From an archaeon (lineage in GTDB: Archaea > Nanobdellota > Nanobdellia > Woesearchaeales > GW2011-AR9): 64,000 bases of DNA. Numbering within the stretch: the first letter of the stretch is position 1; each line of letters opens with the position of its first letter. The stretch lies in contig JABHSG010000004.1 of assembly GCA_018697095.1 (NCBI GenBank), positions 302,452-366,451 of the forward strand. The letters run 5' to 3'. The notes beneath the pieces are model-generated. The model saw only the letters and a program-made list of their open reading frames with translations, was not told the origin of the DNA and did not search any database. Below, in pieces: positions 8,127-17,779 of the stretch. The translations under genes were made by a program, and so were the position numbers.

Positions 8127-8336
8127 CTAATAAGCTCTACTAAAGTAAACCTTCTTAATTGGCCTAATTGCAAAAACCACACCCAAAATCAAATACCAAT
8201 ACCAATTAAGGCCTAAAATTCCTGGCCACCAAACTGCAATCAAAAGTGCAAAAAAAAATACACTTAACTTCACAAGTCCAATATCAAGTACGCCTAAACT
8301 CTTAAGTCGTGTTTCAAAAAATGTTCTAATGTCCAT
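8127..8336 (-). CDS. Small membrane protein
   Basis: 69 aa with two hydrophobic segments. Confidence 0.45.
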   Translation of the reverse strand: MDIRTFFETRLKSLGVLDIGLVKLSVFFFALLIAVWWPGILGLNWYWYLILGVVFAIRPIKKVYFSRAY

Positions 8337-8357
8337 TATTAATCACCTACTAAACAA

Positions 8358-8720
8358 TTAATCTCCATCAACTTCATCTTTTAATTCTTCTTCATAATCA
8401 TCATCTTCGTGAAGTGATCTAAATGTTGCAACTTCATTTTCAAATCCACCAGGATAATCAATAGTCAAAATATCTCCCACAAAAGTGAATGTCACAAGCA
8501 TTGTATTTGCTTTAATCCCATATAATTCAAGACCACGATCAATAAAGTTATCTTCTACAAACTGTACTAAGTCTTCAATCAATACTGGTTTACTTTGTTC
8601 TTCAGAATTCTTATCAGTCCAAAAAGCATCAACTTCTAAAGCATCGTGACGCTCTAAAAAAGGATATAATACATCTAAAAAATCCTGCATATCTACACTA
8701 GTTAATTCCATCTCTGCCAT
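8358..8720 (-). CDS. Hypothetical acidic protein
   Basis: 120-aa ORF with a charged, non-repetitive composition. Confidence 0.5.
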   Translation of the reverse strand: MAEMELTSVDMQDFLDVLYPFLERHDALEVDAFWTDKNSEEQSKPVLIEDLVQFVEDNFIDRGLELYGIKANTMLVTFTFVGDILTIDYPGGFENEVATFRSLHEDDDYEEELKDEVDGD

Positions 8721-8866
8721 ATAACATTCACCTTACAATTTTATTAATATAAACAATAATAAACAAATTCAAGAAAAATGAGAATATAAAGGTATGTCGC
8801 ATTCACTAAGTGACAAAAAACAGCTCCCAGCTTAAAAAAAGCATTTTGCCCTTTGATAAAAGCGAT

Positions 8867-10564
8867 TTAGCCTTTAATATTTCCAATTGGACGAAGTGCA
8901 ACTACTCGCTTAGTGATCCCTGCTTCTTCAAGAGATTTCACAACAGCATGAACATCTTTGTATGCTCCACCAGCTTCTTCAGCAAGTCCTTTCATGGAAG
9001 CACCTTTAACATAAATCCCTTTTTTCTCCATTGAAGCTTGCAACTCATCTCCTTGCCAAAGTTTTTTAGCTTTCATACGACTCATAACCCTACCAGCACC
9101 ATGCGCAGTTGAACCATATGTCTTCTCAGACCCATCTTGACCAACAAGCAAATATGATCCAGTTTCCATGGAACCACCTAAAATTACTGGTTGCCCAATT
9201 CCTCGATAAGCTTCTGGTAAATCAGCAGCGCGTGAAGGTCCAAAGGCTCGAGTTGAACCTTTACGGTGTACAACTAACTCTTTTTCTACTTTCCCGCTAC
9301 CATCTTCAGATTCAACCATGTGTTTCTCCAATTTTGCAATGTTATGCGCAACATCATAAACAACTTTCATTCCCATGTCTCGAGCAGACTTACCAAACAC
9401 CTGTTCAAAAGCTTCTCGAATTCGATGAGTTATAACTTGCCTATTTGCAAAAGCCATGTTAGCTCCACACGCCATTGCTTTAAAATAATCTTGGCCCTCT
9501 GGTGATTCAAATGGAGCACATGCAAGTTCTTTATCTAAAATTTTAATGTCATACTTAGGCATAGTTTCTTCTACAAATTTTCGCAGATAATCAGTTCCAA
9601 TTTGGTGACCAAAGCCACGTGAACCACAATGCACCATCACAACTACTTGTTTGTCTTTAGTAATTCCAAAAGCCTTAGCTGCCTCTTTATCAACAATAGC
9701 AGATTCATCAGCAACTTGTATTTCTAAATAATGATTACCAGAACCAAGTGTTCCAAGTTGGTTAAACCCACGCTTTTTAGCTTTTTCAGAAACTTTAGTT
9801 GAATCAGCTTGAGGGATACACCCATTACTTTCAATGGTATCTAAGTCTTCAGGCCAACCTAAACCTCTTTCACGAATTACCCAAGCTGCTCCTTCTTCTA
9901 CAAGACCATCAAATTCTTCTCGGTTAACTCGTACGGTTCCTTTTTTTCCAACTCCTACTGGAACTTTTTCATAAAGTAAATGTACTAATTCTTTGATTTT
10001 AGGGGCAACTTCCTCTTCTGTTAGAGTTGTCACTATCAAACGCATTCCACAATTGATATCAAAGCCAATTCCACCTGGACTAATAACGCCGCCTTTTTTT
10101 GGATCAAAAGCTGCAACTCCACCTATTGGGAACCCATATCCCCAGTGACCATCTGGCATACAATATGCATAGTCTTGGATCCCTGGTAAACTCGCAACAT
10201 TTGTCACTTGTTCAAAAACACCTTTGTCCATAGAATGAATCAACTCCTCACTTGCAATAATTCTAGCAGGAACTAGCATTCCTTTTTTGTAAGAAGCAGG
10301 TATCTCCCAAACATTTGTTCCAACATTCACCATGCATTCTGGTGCAGCAGATTCGCTGCCACTATCTGCAAGCTTTTTAGCATGAGCACCAGTACTTCCA
10401 TGTCCACAACAATCATCTTTTTTCTTTGTGTCTTTAATCAAATGCCCTTCAGAAGAGAACTTCTTATCACCAAACACATTAGAATCATCATCAGAACCAC
10501 TACGAGCACCAGAATTATTATTAGACTTATCAACAGAACTATTATCAGAATTATTATCTACCAT
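8867..10564 (-). CDS. rtcB: RNA-splicing ligase RtcB with a low-complexity N-terminal extension
   Basis: LPGIQDYAYCMPDGHWGYGFPIGGVAAFD...GGIGFDINCGMRL...MVHCGSRGFGHQIGTDYL...STAHGAGRVMSR. Start taken at ATG 10564 (MVDNNSDN). Confidence 0.95.
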   Translation of the reverse strand: MVDNNSDNSSVDKSNNNSGARSGSDDDSNVFGDKKFSSEGHLIKDTKKKDDCCGHGSTGAHAKKLADSGSESAAPECMVNVGTNVWEIPASYKKGMLVPARIIASEELIHSMDKGVFEQVTNVASLPGIQDYAYCMPDGHWGYGFPIGGVAAFDPKKGGVISPGGIGFDINCGMRLIVTTLTEEEVAPKIKELVHLLYEKVPVGVGKKGTVRVNREEFDGLVEEGAAWVIRERGLGWPEDLDTIESNGCIPQADSTKVSEKAKKRGFNQLGTLGSGNHYLEIQVADESAIVDKEAAKAFGITKDKQVVVMVHCGSRGFGHQIGTDYLRKFVEETMPKYDIKILDKELACAPFESPEGQDYFKAMACGANMAFANRQVITHRIREAFEQVFGKSARDMGMKVVYDVAHNIAKLEKHMVESEDGSGKVEKELVVHRKGSTRAFGPSRAADLPEAYRGIGQPVILGGSMETGSYLLVGQDGSEKTYGSTAHGAGRVMSRMKAKKLWQGDELQASMEKKGIYVKGASMKGLAEEAGGAYKDVHAVVKSLEEAGITKRVVALRPIGNIKG

Positions 10565-10650
10565 AATAAACACAAAAGTCAAAAGATTCTTTATAAATGT
10601 TGTCGGAGACAAAGACCAAAAAACAAAGTTTTTAGTGTAACTTCAGCTAA

Positions 10651-11664
10651 CTAATCTTTAAGCTTCTCTTGTATCTCTTTAAGTCCACTTGGCAAATAAT
10701 CATATTTACTACTTTTGTAAATTAGCATTGTTTGAATTTCTCGAATAACATCTGTAAATTTATCACGCAAATCACGGATTAGATCTTGTTTAGATTCAAT
10801 GCTTGGAGTTTCAATTTCAAGTTCTATCTCCCAATTACCAATACAATGGATAACTTCAATCACATAAGGATGTGTATTCAAATACGAGATCAACTTTTTT
10901 TCACGTTCAGGCGTCAAGCTTTGAATTGATAAAAATACTTTATAATTTTTATATCCAAGTAAGTCTCCATTCAGAAATGGTCTATATGCGAAGATTATTT
11001 TTTGAGTAATTAGTTTTTTTAACCGATACCTAACAGTTTTCAAACTGCTACCTATTCTTTTTGCAATCTCTACCTCACTAAACCTTGCATTAAGTGAAAT
11101 TGTTAATAGTATTTGATAATCCACTTTATCTAATTCAACTTCAGAAATTTCTCCAAGCCAATCAAGTTTAGAATAATCTCTCATTTTTATTTCAGGAGCT
11201 AAATGTTTTCTTGTAAATTGAGAGATAGTAGTATTAGCAATAATACTTTTTTTAGAAAAGTAATATGAATATTTATTATTAATTTCTTTAAAGGTTTCAT
11301 TAAAAGAAAAAACATTTTTAGCCCAGACAACTAAATATAAATCCCAAGCACCATCACATTGTGCAACCCAAGTAATTTGAGGACTCTGGCTAAGGTCATT
11401 AATCATTTTCTCTTCTTCTTCTTTACTCAAATTTTGAAGCCTGATATAAATTTTAAAAATTGAATAACCTACTTTTGAAATGTCAATACAGCTATAGTAT
11501 CCCTGAATAACATCTAATTTCTCAAGGCGCTTCATGCGATAATCAACTAGTTGACTACTAAGTCCAACTTTTTTAGCAATAAAAGAACTACTGGCTCTTG
11601 CGTTCAAACACAATTCATACAATATCCTACGATCTTTTAGATCAATTTTCACATCTAAGGCCAT
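10651..11664 (-). CDS. Tandem Lrp/AsnC-family transcriptional regulator (two HTH-ligand-binding units)
   Basis: Two AsnC-type HTH segments (DLKDRRILYELCLNARASSSFIAKKVGLSSQLVDYRMKRLEK and DKVDYQILLTISLNARFSEVEIAKRIGSSLKTVRYRLKKL), each followed by an Lrp ligand-binding-like domain. Confidence 0.8.
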   Translation of the reverse strand: MALDVKIDLKDRRILYELCLNARASSSFIAKKVGLSSQLVDYRMKRLEKLDVIQGYYSCIDISKVGYSIFKIYIRLQNLSKEEEEKMINDLSQSPQITWVAQCDGAWDLYLVVWAKNVFSFNETFKEINNKYSYYFSKKSIIANTTISQFTRKHLAPEIKMRDYSKLDWLGEISEVELDKVDYQILLTISLNARFSEVEIAKRIGSSLKTVRYRLKKLITQKIIFAYRPFLNGDLLGYKNYKVFLSIQSLTPEREKKLISYLNTHPYVIEVIHCIGNWEIELEIETPSIESKQDLIRDLRDKFTDVIREIQTMLIYKSSKYDYLPSGLKEIQEKLKD

Positions 11665-11770
11665 TTTTAGCTATTTTCGTGAAAAAAGACATTATTTATT
11701 ATAAATTTATCTAATTTACAAAAAAACAAAGAGTTTATTTTAAATAACATTCACTACTCTAGTAAGACAA

Positions 11771-12775
11771 ATGGTACTCGCGCTCGTTGACAAGATCACA
11801 AATATGCAAGCATATCTCTCATTTGAAAATAAAAGAGGAGTTGGTTTAACAACAGATGAAATGAGGAAAAAAGTCCTAACTCACCTTAGAACAAGTGAAT
11901 TAGCTAATAGATTAGCAAAAGAGCCCACAGATAACGAAATGATGAGATCTTCATTCAAAACATTGCCCCAAAGATTCCAAGAAGAAATTCAATCACCTGA
12001 TTGGGTATATTATCCAAAAGTTGAAGAAGGAGTTAAAAGAGTACTAAGTATATTTGATTTGTTTGCAGATAGATATCAAACTTCTGAAGAGCAAAGAAAA
12101 GCTATTCTTGAAACAGCAGTTATTGAAACAATCGCCCAAGGAAGTTTTGCAATGGCACAAGCAATTGTGGATAAACATGGCATAAAATATGACTTGCAAA
12201 TCAACTCAGAAGTGCTTGCAAAAGCAAAACCTCTTTGTACCAAAAGCTGGCAAAAAGAACTAATAGATAAATACCAAGGACTAGAAAGCCTTGGTGATTT
12301 TCTAGATACAATCCCACAATTACAATTAGATCTAGACGAACACAGCCTAGGGTTAACAAAACCCCTCTCTCGAATGCGTAGTAGTCTTTATGGAAGATAC
12401 GATAGTTATCCTTTTAATCATCCTACCGACAGAGTATATCCATTTCAATTAATTGAAATTCAAGTTGGAGACAAAACATTTGTTCGCACTTATGGGATTG
12501 GCGATATTGGACACATACCAATGATTGATTTTGAAGAAAGCCGAAGACAAGCAGGAGTATCAGGATACAAAAAAGTAATTGTTGGAGCTTCACACGCCAT
12601 AATTGGTCATGGCCAGATAATCGTTGCATCAGGCAATAGATTTTATGGATCTAAACATTTTGGGCATATCAAAAACTTTGAAAGAGTGAAAAATATTCTT
12701 GCTCAATCAGAAGAAAGAGTACTAGGAGTAAAAATGAGTGATTATAACTTCAAGGTTAAAAGATACAAAGATTAA
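11771..12775 (+). CDS. Conserved hypothetical protein
   Basis: 334-aa ORF, no family recognised. Confidence 0.55.
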   Translation: MVLALVDKITNMQAYLSFENKRGVGLTTDEMRKKVLTHLRTSELANRLAKEPTDNEMMRSSFKTLPQRFQEEIQSPDWVYYPKVEEGVKRVLSIFDLFADRYQTSEEQRKAILETAVIETIAQGSFAMAQAIVDKHGIKYDLQINSEVLAKAKPLCTKSWQKELIDKYQGLESLGDFLDTIPQLQLDLDEHSLGLTKPLSRMRSSLYGRYDSYPFNHPTDRVYPFQLIEIQVGDKTFVRTYGIGDIGHIPMIDFEESRRQAGVSGYKKVIVGASHAIIGHGQIIVASGNRFYGSKHFGHIKNFERVKNILAQSEERVLGVKMSDYNFKVKRYKD

Positions 12776-12801
12776 ACATAACAAAAGGCTAGAAAAAAAA
12801 T

Positions 12802-13569
12802 CTACCCATAACTCTCAAAACGAACATTCTCTTTAGAAACTCCAAGTTCTTCTAAACATTCTCGCATTGATTTTACAAAGACACTAGGTCCACAGATAAA
12901 AAATACTTTACTTTCACTAACTAAACTATCGCCACAAATTTCACTAAGCATCTTAAAATTAATTCTTCCCTCACTTCCATCCCAAGAACTTCCATCTGCG
13001 CAACGAGTAAGTGTGTTACTTATTTTAACATTAGAATTATCACAAGCAAATTTATCAAAGACTTTGCGATATATAATATCAGATTCAACTTTGTTAGAAA
13101 AAATCAAATGACCTTTTACATCCTTATGATCGCCTAAACAAATCTGTTCAATCATCGCATGCATTGGTGCAATTCCTGAGCCAGCTGCCAGCATCACAAT
13201 ATCTTTATCTTTCAAAGGATCAAAAGTAAATCTACCAAACGGACCTGAAACTTCAAGCACTTGTCCTAACTTAACCTCTTGTAATAATTTAGAAATCCAA
13301 CCATCAGGCATTGCCTTAACACAAAGTTCAATCTCTCCTTTCAAGCCACGTACAGAACTACTAGCAATTGAATAAGCACGCTTCACAGGTTTACCTTCAG
13401 CCAAATCTTTTTCACTAGCTCCATGTTTACCGGCCAATTCTAATGGATAATGTATCATGACAAATTGCCCACATAAAAACTCAATCGCAGCGCCACTAAG
13501 CACAAAACTCACAGTATCAGGGGTCTCTTGTCTCATAGAACTAATTTTATACACAGATTTTTGAACCAT
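12802..13569 (-). CDS. FAD/NAD-binding oxidoreductase (ferredoxin reductase-like)
   Basis: RAYSIASS FAD motif, VMLAAGSGIAPMHAMIEQ NAD(P) motif, FFICGPSVFVKSMRECLEELGV. Confidence 0.85.
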   Translation of the reverse strand: MVQKSVYKISSMRQETPDTVSFVLSGAAIEFLCGQFVMIHYPLELAGKHGASEKDLAEGKPVKRAYSIASSSVRGLKGEIELCVKAMPDGWISKLLQEVKLGQVLEVSGPFGRFTFDPLKDKDIVMLAAGSGIAPMHAMIEQICLGDHKDVKGHLIFSNKVESDIIYRKVFDKFACDNSNVKISNTLTRCADGSSWDGSEGRINFKMLSEICGDSLVSESKVFFICGPSVFVKSMRECLEELGVSKENVRFESYG

Positions 13570-13631
13570 TATAACTAGAAAAACAAACCCTCAAATATAA
13601 AGGTTGTGAGTATACGAACAACTGTCAAACC

Positions 13632-13646
13632 GCAGATAAAATCTGC
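13632..13646. repeat. Intergenic hairpin GCAGAT-AAA-ATCTGC
   Basis: Perfect 6-bp arms. Confidence 0.5.
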
Positions 13647-13681
13647 TGGTCTAAAAATGAAACATTTTCAGAAAAACAAAC

Positions 13682-14299
13682 CTAGCGCCGCAAAGGATGA
13701 TCAGCAAGTCTTCTATCATACCAATGAGGGAATCTTCCAAGTTCAGCCGAACCACTAAGCAGATCTGGTCTTTTATATCTTCCATTTGGAAGTCTTTCGT
13801 CAAAAAATTTCACTATCATTCCATCTCTTACTCCTGAGATCAGTCTTTCATCTTGCTCTGCCATTTTAGAAACCATTTTTTTTCCACAAACAGCCATTAT
13901 ATTCCGATAATCAACATTACCACAATCATCAACACCCTCTAACGCATATTGCCACCGCTCACCCATCTCTTGCACACGAACTGCTCCCCACTGTACACCT
14001 GGATAAACATATGCTTCAAATTGACCTAATTCTTTTTGCAAAATAAGCGCTTCCAAAGGTCTAAACTGTGGATTACCTGTATTATGAACAAACTTACTAA
14101 ACACCCGTGGATCACCCCTACCAGAAACATAAGAAGCACCATACAAGGCAACAGATCTAACTACAGAAAGTCTATCAAAACCAGCAGATTCAACTATCAA
14201 AACTTTATCATCAGAAAAAAATGTCTCAGCCGCAGAGATATCTCGGTGATACACAAAACGATGATCTATTTGGTAACTTGGCTCTGACACAGATCTCAA
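13682..14299 (-). CDS. Hypothetical protein
   Basis: 205-aa ORF divergent from the kinase-like gene at 14342. Confidence 0.5.
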   Translation of the reverse strand: MRSVSEPSYQIDHRFVYHRDISAAETFFSDDKVLIVESAGFDRLSVVRSVALYGASYVSGRGDPRVFSKFVHNTGNPQFRPLEALILQKELGQFEAYVYPGVQWGAVRVQEMGERWQYALEGVDDCGNVDYRNIMAVCGKKMVSKMAEQDERLISGVRDGMIVKFFDERLPNGRYKRPDLLSGSAELGRFPHWYDRRLADHPLRR

Positions 14300-14341
14300 T
14301 ATCCCAATACTTTAAAAAAACAACGATTAAAAATAGCCAAA

Positions 14342-14950
14342 ATGATCAAAAAACAAGAACTTCACCGTCAAATCTTCCACACACTCCTAGGTTTGACCAT
14401 AATTTTCTTACTAATCAAAGACATACTATCACCTCTATCCTTATTTCTAATCACTCTAGCTGGACTAATTACTTCCTTTATTCAAAAAAACTACAAAATC
14501 CCAATTATCACAAAAATACTAAATATATTTGGAAGAGACCACGAAAATGAATCCTTTCCAGGTAAAGGTGCATTTTATTTTTTTTTAGGAGTTCTTCTAA
14601 CAGTTCAACTTTTCCCTAAAGACATCGCACTAGCAAGTATCATAATTTTAACACTTGGAGATTCTTTAAGCCATATTGTTGGAGCAGCAATTGGGCAAAC
14701 AAATAACCCTTTCAAACAAAATAGCAATAAATTTATTGAAGGCCCAATTTTTGGAGCAACAGCAGGTTTTGTTGGAGCACTTTTATTCATCCCAATTCAT
14801 GAAGCTTTTTTAGCAGCTACTATTGCAATGACAGCAGAACTTGCTGAATTAAAATTTGGAGACAAAATCCTTGATGACAATATTTTAGTACCTCTTGTAG
14901 CAGGAACTACTATTTTACTTCTAAGAACATTCTTACCAATAATTTTCTAA
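14342..14950 (+). CDS. Polyprenol/diacylglycerol kinase family membrane protein (CTP-dependent dolichol kinase-like)
   Basis: KQELHRQIFHTLLGL, FPGKGAFYFFLG, LTLGDSLSHIVG, KFIEG motifs with multiple TM segments. Confidence 0.75.
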   Translation: MIKKQELHRQIFHTLLGLTIIFLLIKDILSPLSLFLITLAGLITSFIQKNYKIPIITKILNIFGRDHENESFPGKGAFYFFLGVLLTVQLFPKDIALASIIILTLGDSLSHIVGAAIGQTNNPFKQNSNKFIEGPIFGATAGFVGALLFIPIHEAFLAATIAMTAELAELKFGDKILDDNILVPLVAGTTILLLRTFLPIIF

Positions 14951-14964
14951 AAATAGACGAATTC

Positions 14965-15228
14965 TCAAATATATCTAGCAAGAGCATAATCTTTTTCCCC
15001 TACTGAATAAATGATTTTTTTCATTCCATGGTCCACCACGATTCTCCCTCTAGGCATACTACTATCTTCAAGGCTAAAAGGGGTTTCACTAAGTAAATCC
15101 ACTACTCTACCTAAAGGCATATCCCGACCATGAAGCCCAGTTGCAACTCTAAGTAAACCATCCGGAATTAAACCAGAATTACTCCCTCTGTTATTCTTAT
15201 CATGAAAAAATCTTACACTTCCTACCAT
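14965..15228 (-). CDS. Hypothetical protein
   Basis: 87-aa ORF. Confidence 0.35.
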   Translation of the reverse strand: MVGSVRFFHDKNNRGSNSGLIPDGLLRVATGLHGRDMPLGRVVDLLSETPFSLEDSSMPRGRIVVDHGMKKIIYSVGEKDYALARYI

Positions 15229-15333
15229 TTAATACAAAAAATGCCCTTTTTATATTAAAACTACCTAAATTCACTTATTAAAAATAAAGCATAAGAAGGA
15301 GAAGAAGGAATAAAATAAAAACAAATCAATCAA

Positions 15334-16437
15334 TTAACGTTTACGTCTTCCAGCATCTTTTTTCAAAAGGCTAGTCATATTCTTAAAACAAGCCTTAACT
15401 GCTTTTTGTAAATCCCAAGCTACAGATTCTGTTTTAATTTCATCACTACCGACAGCTATTTTCAAATGCACAGAATATTTGTGCGAGTTCCCACTACTTT
15501 TCATCTCTTTAAATCTGAAAAAGAAACTATCCACTTGCCCAAATTTATTTTTGAATTTAGACGACTCATTTAAACAAAAAGTTTTCAATTCTCTAACTTG
15601 TGAATCATTTAAACTAGTTTTAGAAAGTCCAGATTGCCTAACATTTAATTCAACTTCTTTTTCAAGTTGTAATAAAGAGATAATTACTGACCTAGCAGTT
15701 AAAAGTCCAAAAACTTTTCCATTTTCTTCAATGATCAAATCCCGAGTACCTAGTTTTTGCATTGAACTTAGAGCTTCAGCAACACTCGCACTACGAGTTG
15801 CAGTATGCAAACCCTGAACTCCCATTGTTGCAAAATCAGATACAAGTAAAGAAGACAATTTTTCTCTTTCTTGATATGAATCTCCTTCTAATGGCAAAGC
15901 TACATATTTCAAAATATCAGAAACACTAATCAAACCTTCTAGTTCACGCCCATCAAAAAGTAGAGCATGATCAACTTTTTCATCTAATAAAATTTTCAAA
16001 GCTTGGCTCATCTTATCAGTTTTTTTTAGTGGACTTGGTTTTTCTATTTCTACTTCAGAAACACTCAAATTAGCCACAGTTTCAAGCAAGTAAGCTTTTG
16101 CCAAATCAAGTCCTTTGACAATACCAAGTAATTTATCTTTATCAAAAACAGGTAAAGCTTCAACTGTTGAAGCAAGCAAAAGCTCAGCAGCATCATTTAA
16201 CTCAGTTTGCAAACTAAGTCTAGGAACTCTAAGTAGATATTTAGAAACCTTAGTTTTAGATGGATCAGACGCAATACTAAGCATTCGGCGTCTACTTAAA
16301 ACACCTAAAAAGTTCTTCCCATTATAGACAAGAACTGATTTGAATTTTGTCTGAGCTAGTTTTCCAAGTACGGAACTAACTGTATCGCTCTCTTCACATT
16401 TAATATAATCCTTAGAAACTGTTTTCTCAATTACCAT
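15334..16437 (-). CDS. Four-CBS-domain protein with a C-terminal HPF/RaiA-like region
   Basis: Four CBS-like units (e.g. ALLFDGRELEGLISVSDIL, LIIEENGKVFGLLTARSVI), then HKYSVHLKIAVGSDEIKTESVAWDLQKAVKACFKNMTSLLKK. Confidence 0.75.
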   Translation of the reverse strand: MVIEKTVSKDYIKCEESDTVSSVLGKLAQTKFKSVLVYNGKNFLGVLSRRRMLSIASDPSKTKVSKYLLRVPRLSLQTELNDAAELLLASTVEALPVFDKDKLLGIVKGLDLAKAYLLETVANLSVSEVEIEKPSPLKKTDKMSQALKILLDEKVDHALLFDGRELEGLISVSDILKYVALPLEGDSYQEREKLSSLLVSDFATMGVQGLHTATRSASVAEALSSMQKLGTRDLIIEENGKVFGLLTARSVIISLLQLEKEVELNVRQSGLSKTSLNDSQVRELKTFCLNESSKFKNKFGQVDSFFFRFKEMKSSGNSHKYSVHLKIAVGSDEIKTESVAWDLQKAVKACFKNMTSLLKKDAGRRKR

Positions 16438-16728
16438 TAATTAAATCGCCTCAATTGTACCAAAATTCTAGAAAAAGAACTATATAAAGATAATTATTGT
16501 ATAGATATTGTATCAATTGTGTTTAGGGCCTTCTAAGCGCAATGTAAAGTATTAATTCAAACTGACCAATACTCACACAAGCTTTATAAATAAAATAAGG
16601 AAAAACAAGACTATCTTTGGAATGTAGGTAGTTGCTTACCTGAACCCTAGATAAATATACAAAAAAACAACCAAACTGCAACCAAAAAGCAAATTACTTT
16701 GGACTTGACAGTTATGGAGGCTAACAAA

Positions 16729-17304
16729 ATGGGAATGTACCAATACGTACGAAAATTATGGAAAAAACCTAAGGCAAACATGCCTGAACTATTTCGAGAA
16801 CGCTTAATTGAATGGCGAAAACAAACTTCTTGTACTCGAATTGATAAACCAACTAGAATTGATAGAGCTCGTAGCCTTGGCTATAAAGCAAAACAAGGAT
16901 ACGTTATGGTTCGTCAGCGAGTTGCTCGTGGTGGACACAAAAGACCACAACTAAAAGGTGGACGAAGACCAAAGCGTTATACTATGCGTTTAACTCTTAG
17001 TAAATCTTACCAAGTAATCGCTGAAGAAAGAGCACAAAAAAAATTCACAAACCTTGTTCTTCTAAACTCATATTGGGTAGCCCAAGATGGGAAATATTAC
17101 TGGTATGAAGCAATTTTAGTAGACCCAGATCACCCAGTGATCAAAAAGGATCCTAAAATGAAATGGCTTCAAGATGGATCTAACAAAGCACGTGCTTTTA
17201 CTGGAAAAACTTCAGCTGCGAAAAAATCTCGTGGTATGAGAAGCAAAGGTAAAGGTCACGAGAAAGCATATCCATCTCGTCGTGCTAATAACAGAAGACA
17301 ATAA
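16729..17304 (+). CDS. rpl15e: 50S ribosomal protein L15e
   Basis: MGMYQYVRKLWKKP...RARSLGYKAKQGYVMVRQRVARGGHKRPQLKGGRRPKR; ATG at 16729 preceded by GGAGG about 8 nt upstream. Confidence 0.95.
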   Translation: MGMYQYVRKLWKKPKANMPELFRERLIEWRKQTSCTRIDKPTRIDRARSLGYKAKQGYVMVRQRVARGGHKRPQLKGGRRPKRYTMRLTLSKSYQVIAEERAQKKFTNLVLLNSYWVAQDGKYYWYEAILVDPDHPVIKKDPKMKWLQDGSNKARAFTGKTSAAKKSRGMRSKGKGHEKAYPSRRANNRRQ

Positions 17305-17380
17305 ACGAACATCATTGTTTTCAAAACTTTATTTTTTTATTATTTTTCTTTAATTTCTAAAAAACAATTAATTACTATTT

Positions 17381-17677
17381 TCAATCAGAAGGCACTAGTG
17401 GTTCTAAACCAAAAGCAGCATAAATCCCAGCAACAAGTTTCCCTGCATCATCAGAACTAGCATATCGGGCACCACCAGGCATATCAATCCCTACAAAATA
17501 TTTGTCTTTGCAAACATTAACTTCCTCACCATCTCGACATCTTTCCATACAACCTCTTCTTCCTTTAAAGCGACTATCTGCTAAAAGAGTATCAATTACA
17601 AAAGGATCTCTTGTTCTTTGTCCAGGACAATGCCTAAATTCAATTGGACCTTTACTCATCGAACTATCATCTCCCAT
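17381..17677 (-). CDS. Hypothetical protein
   Basis: 98-aa Cys-containing ORF. Confidence 0.35.
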   Translation of the reverse strand: MGDDSSMSKGPIEFRHCPGQRTRDPFVIDTLLADSRFKGRRGCMERCRDGEEVNVCKDKYFVGIDMPGGARYASSDDAGKLVAGIYAAFGLEPLVPSD

Positions 17678-17779
17678 ACTATTCTCAAAACAAACCCTAC
17701 TTTAAATTTTCAACTAACAAATTAATACCTTTCAAGGGGCAACTCAAGACTTAAATAGCCCTTACTTTTATCTTTTATT

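Noticed and set aside
9109-9505. Antisense ORFs within rtcB
   Set aside because: Composition and position fit shadow ORFs opposite a strongly conserved gene.
10382-10654. Plus-strand ORFs rich in Ser/Thr/Ile/Arg
   Set aside because: They are the complement of the low-complexity RtcB N-terminus and its promoter.
16614-16660. Stem AGGTA-GTTGCT-TACCT upstream of L15e as a riboswitch or leader
   Set aside because: Only 5 bp; too weak to support without covariation.
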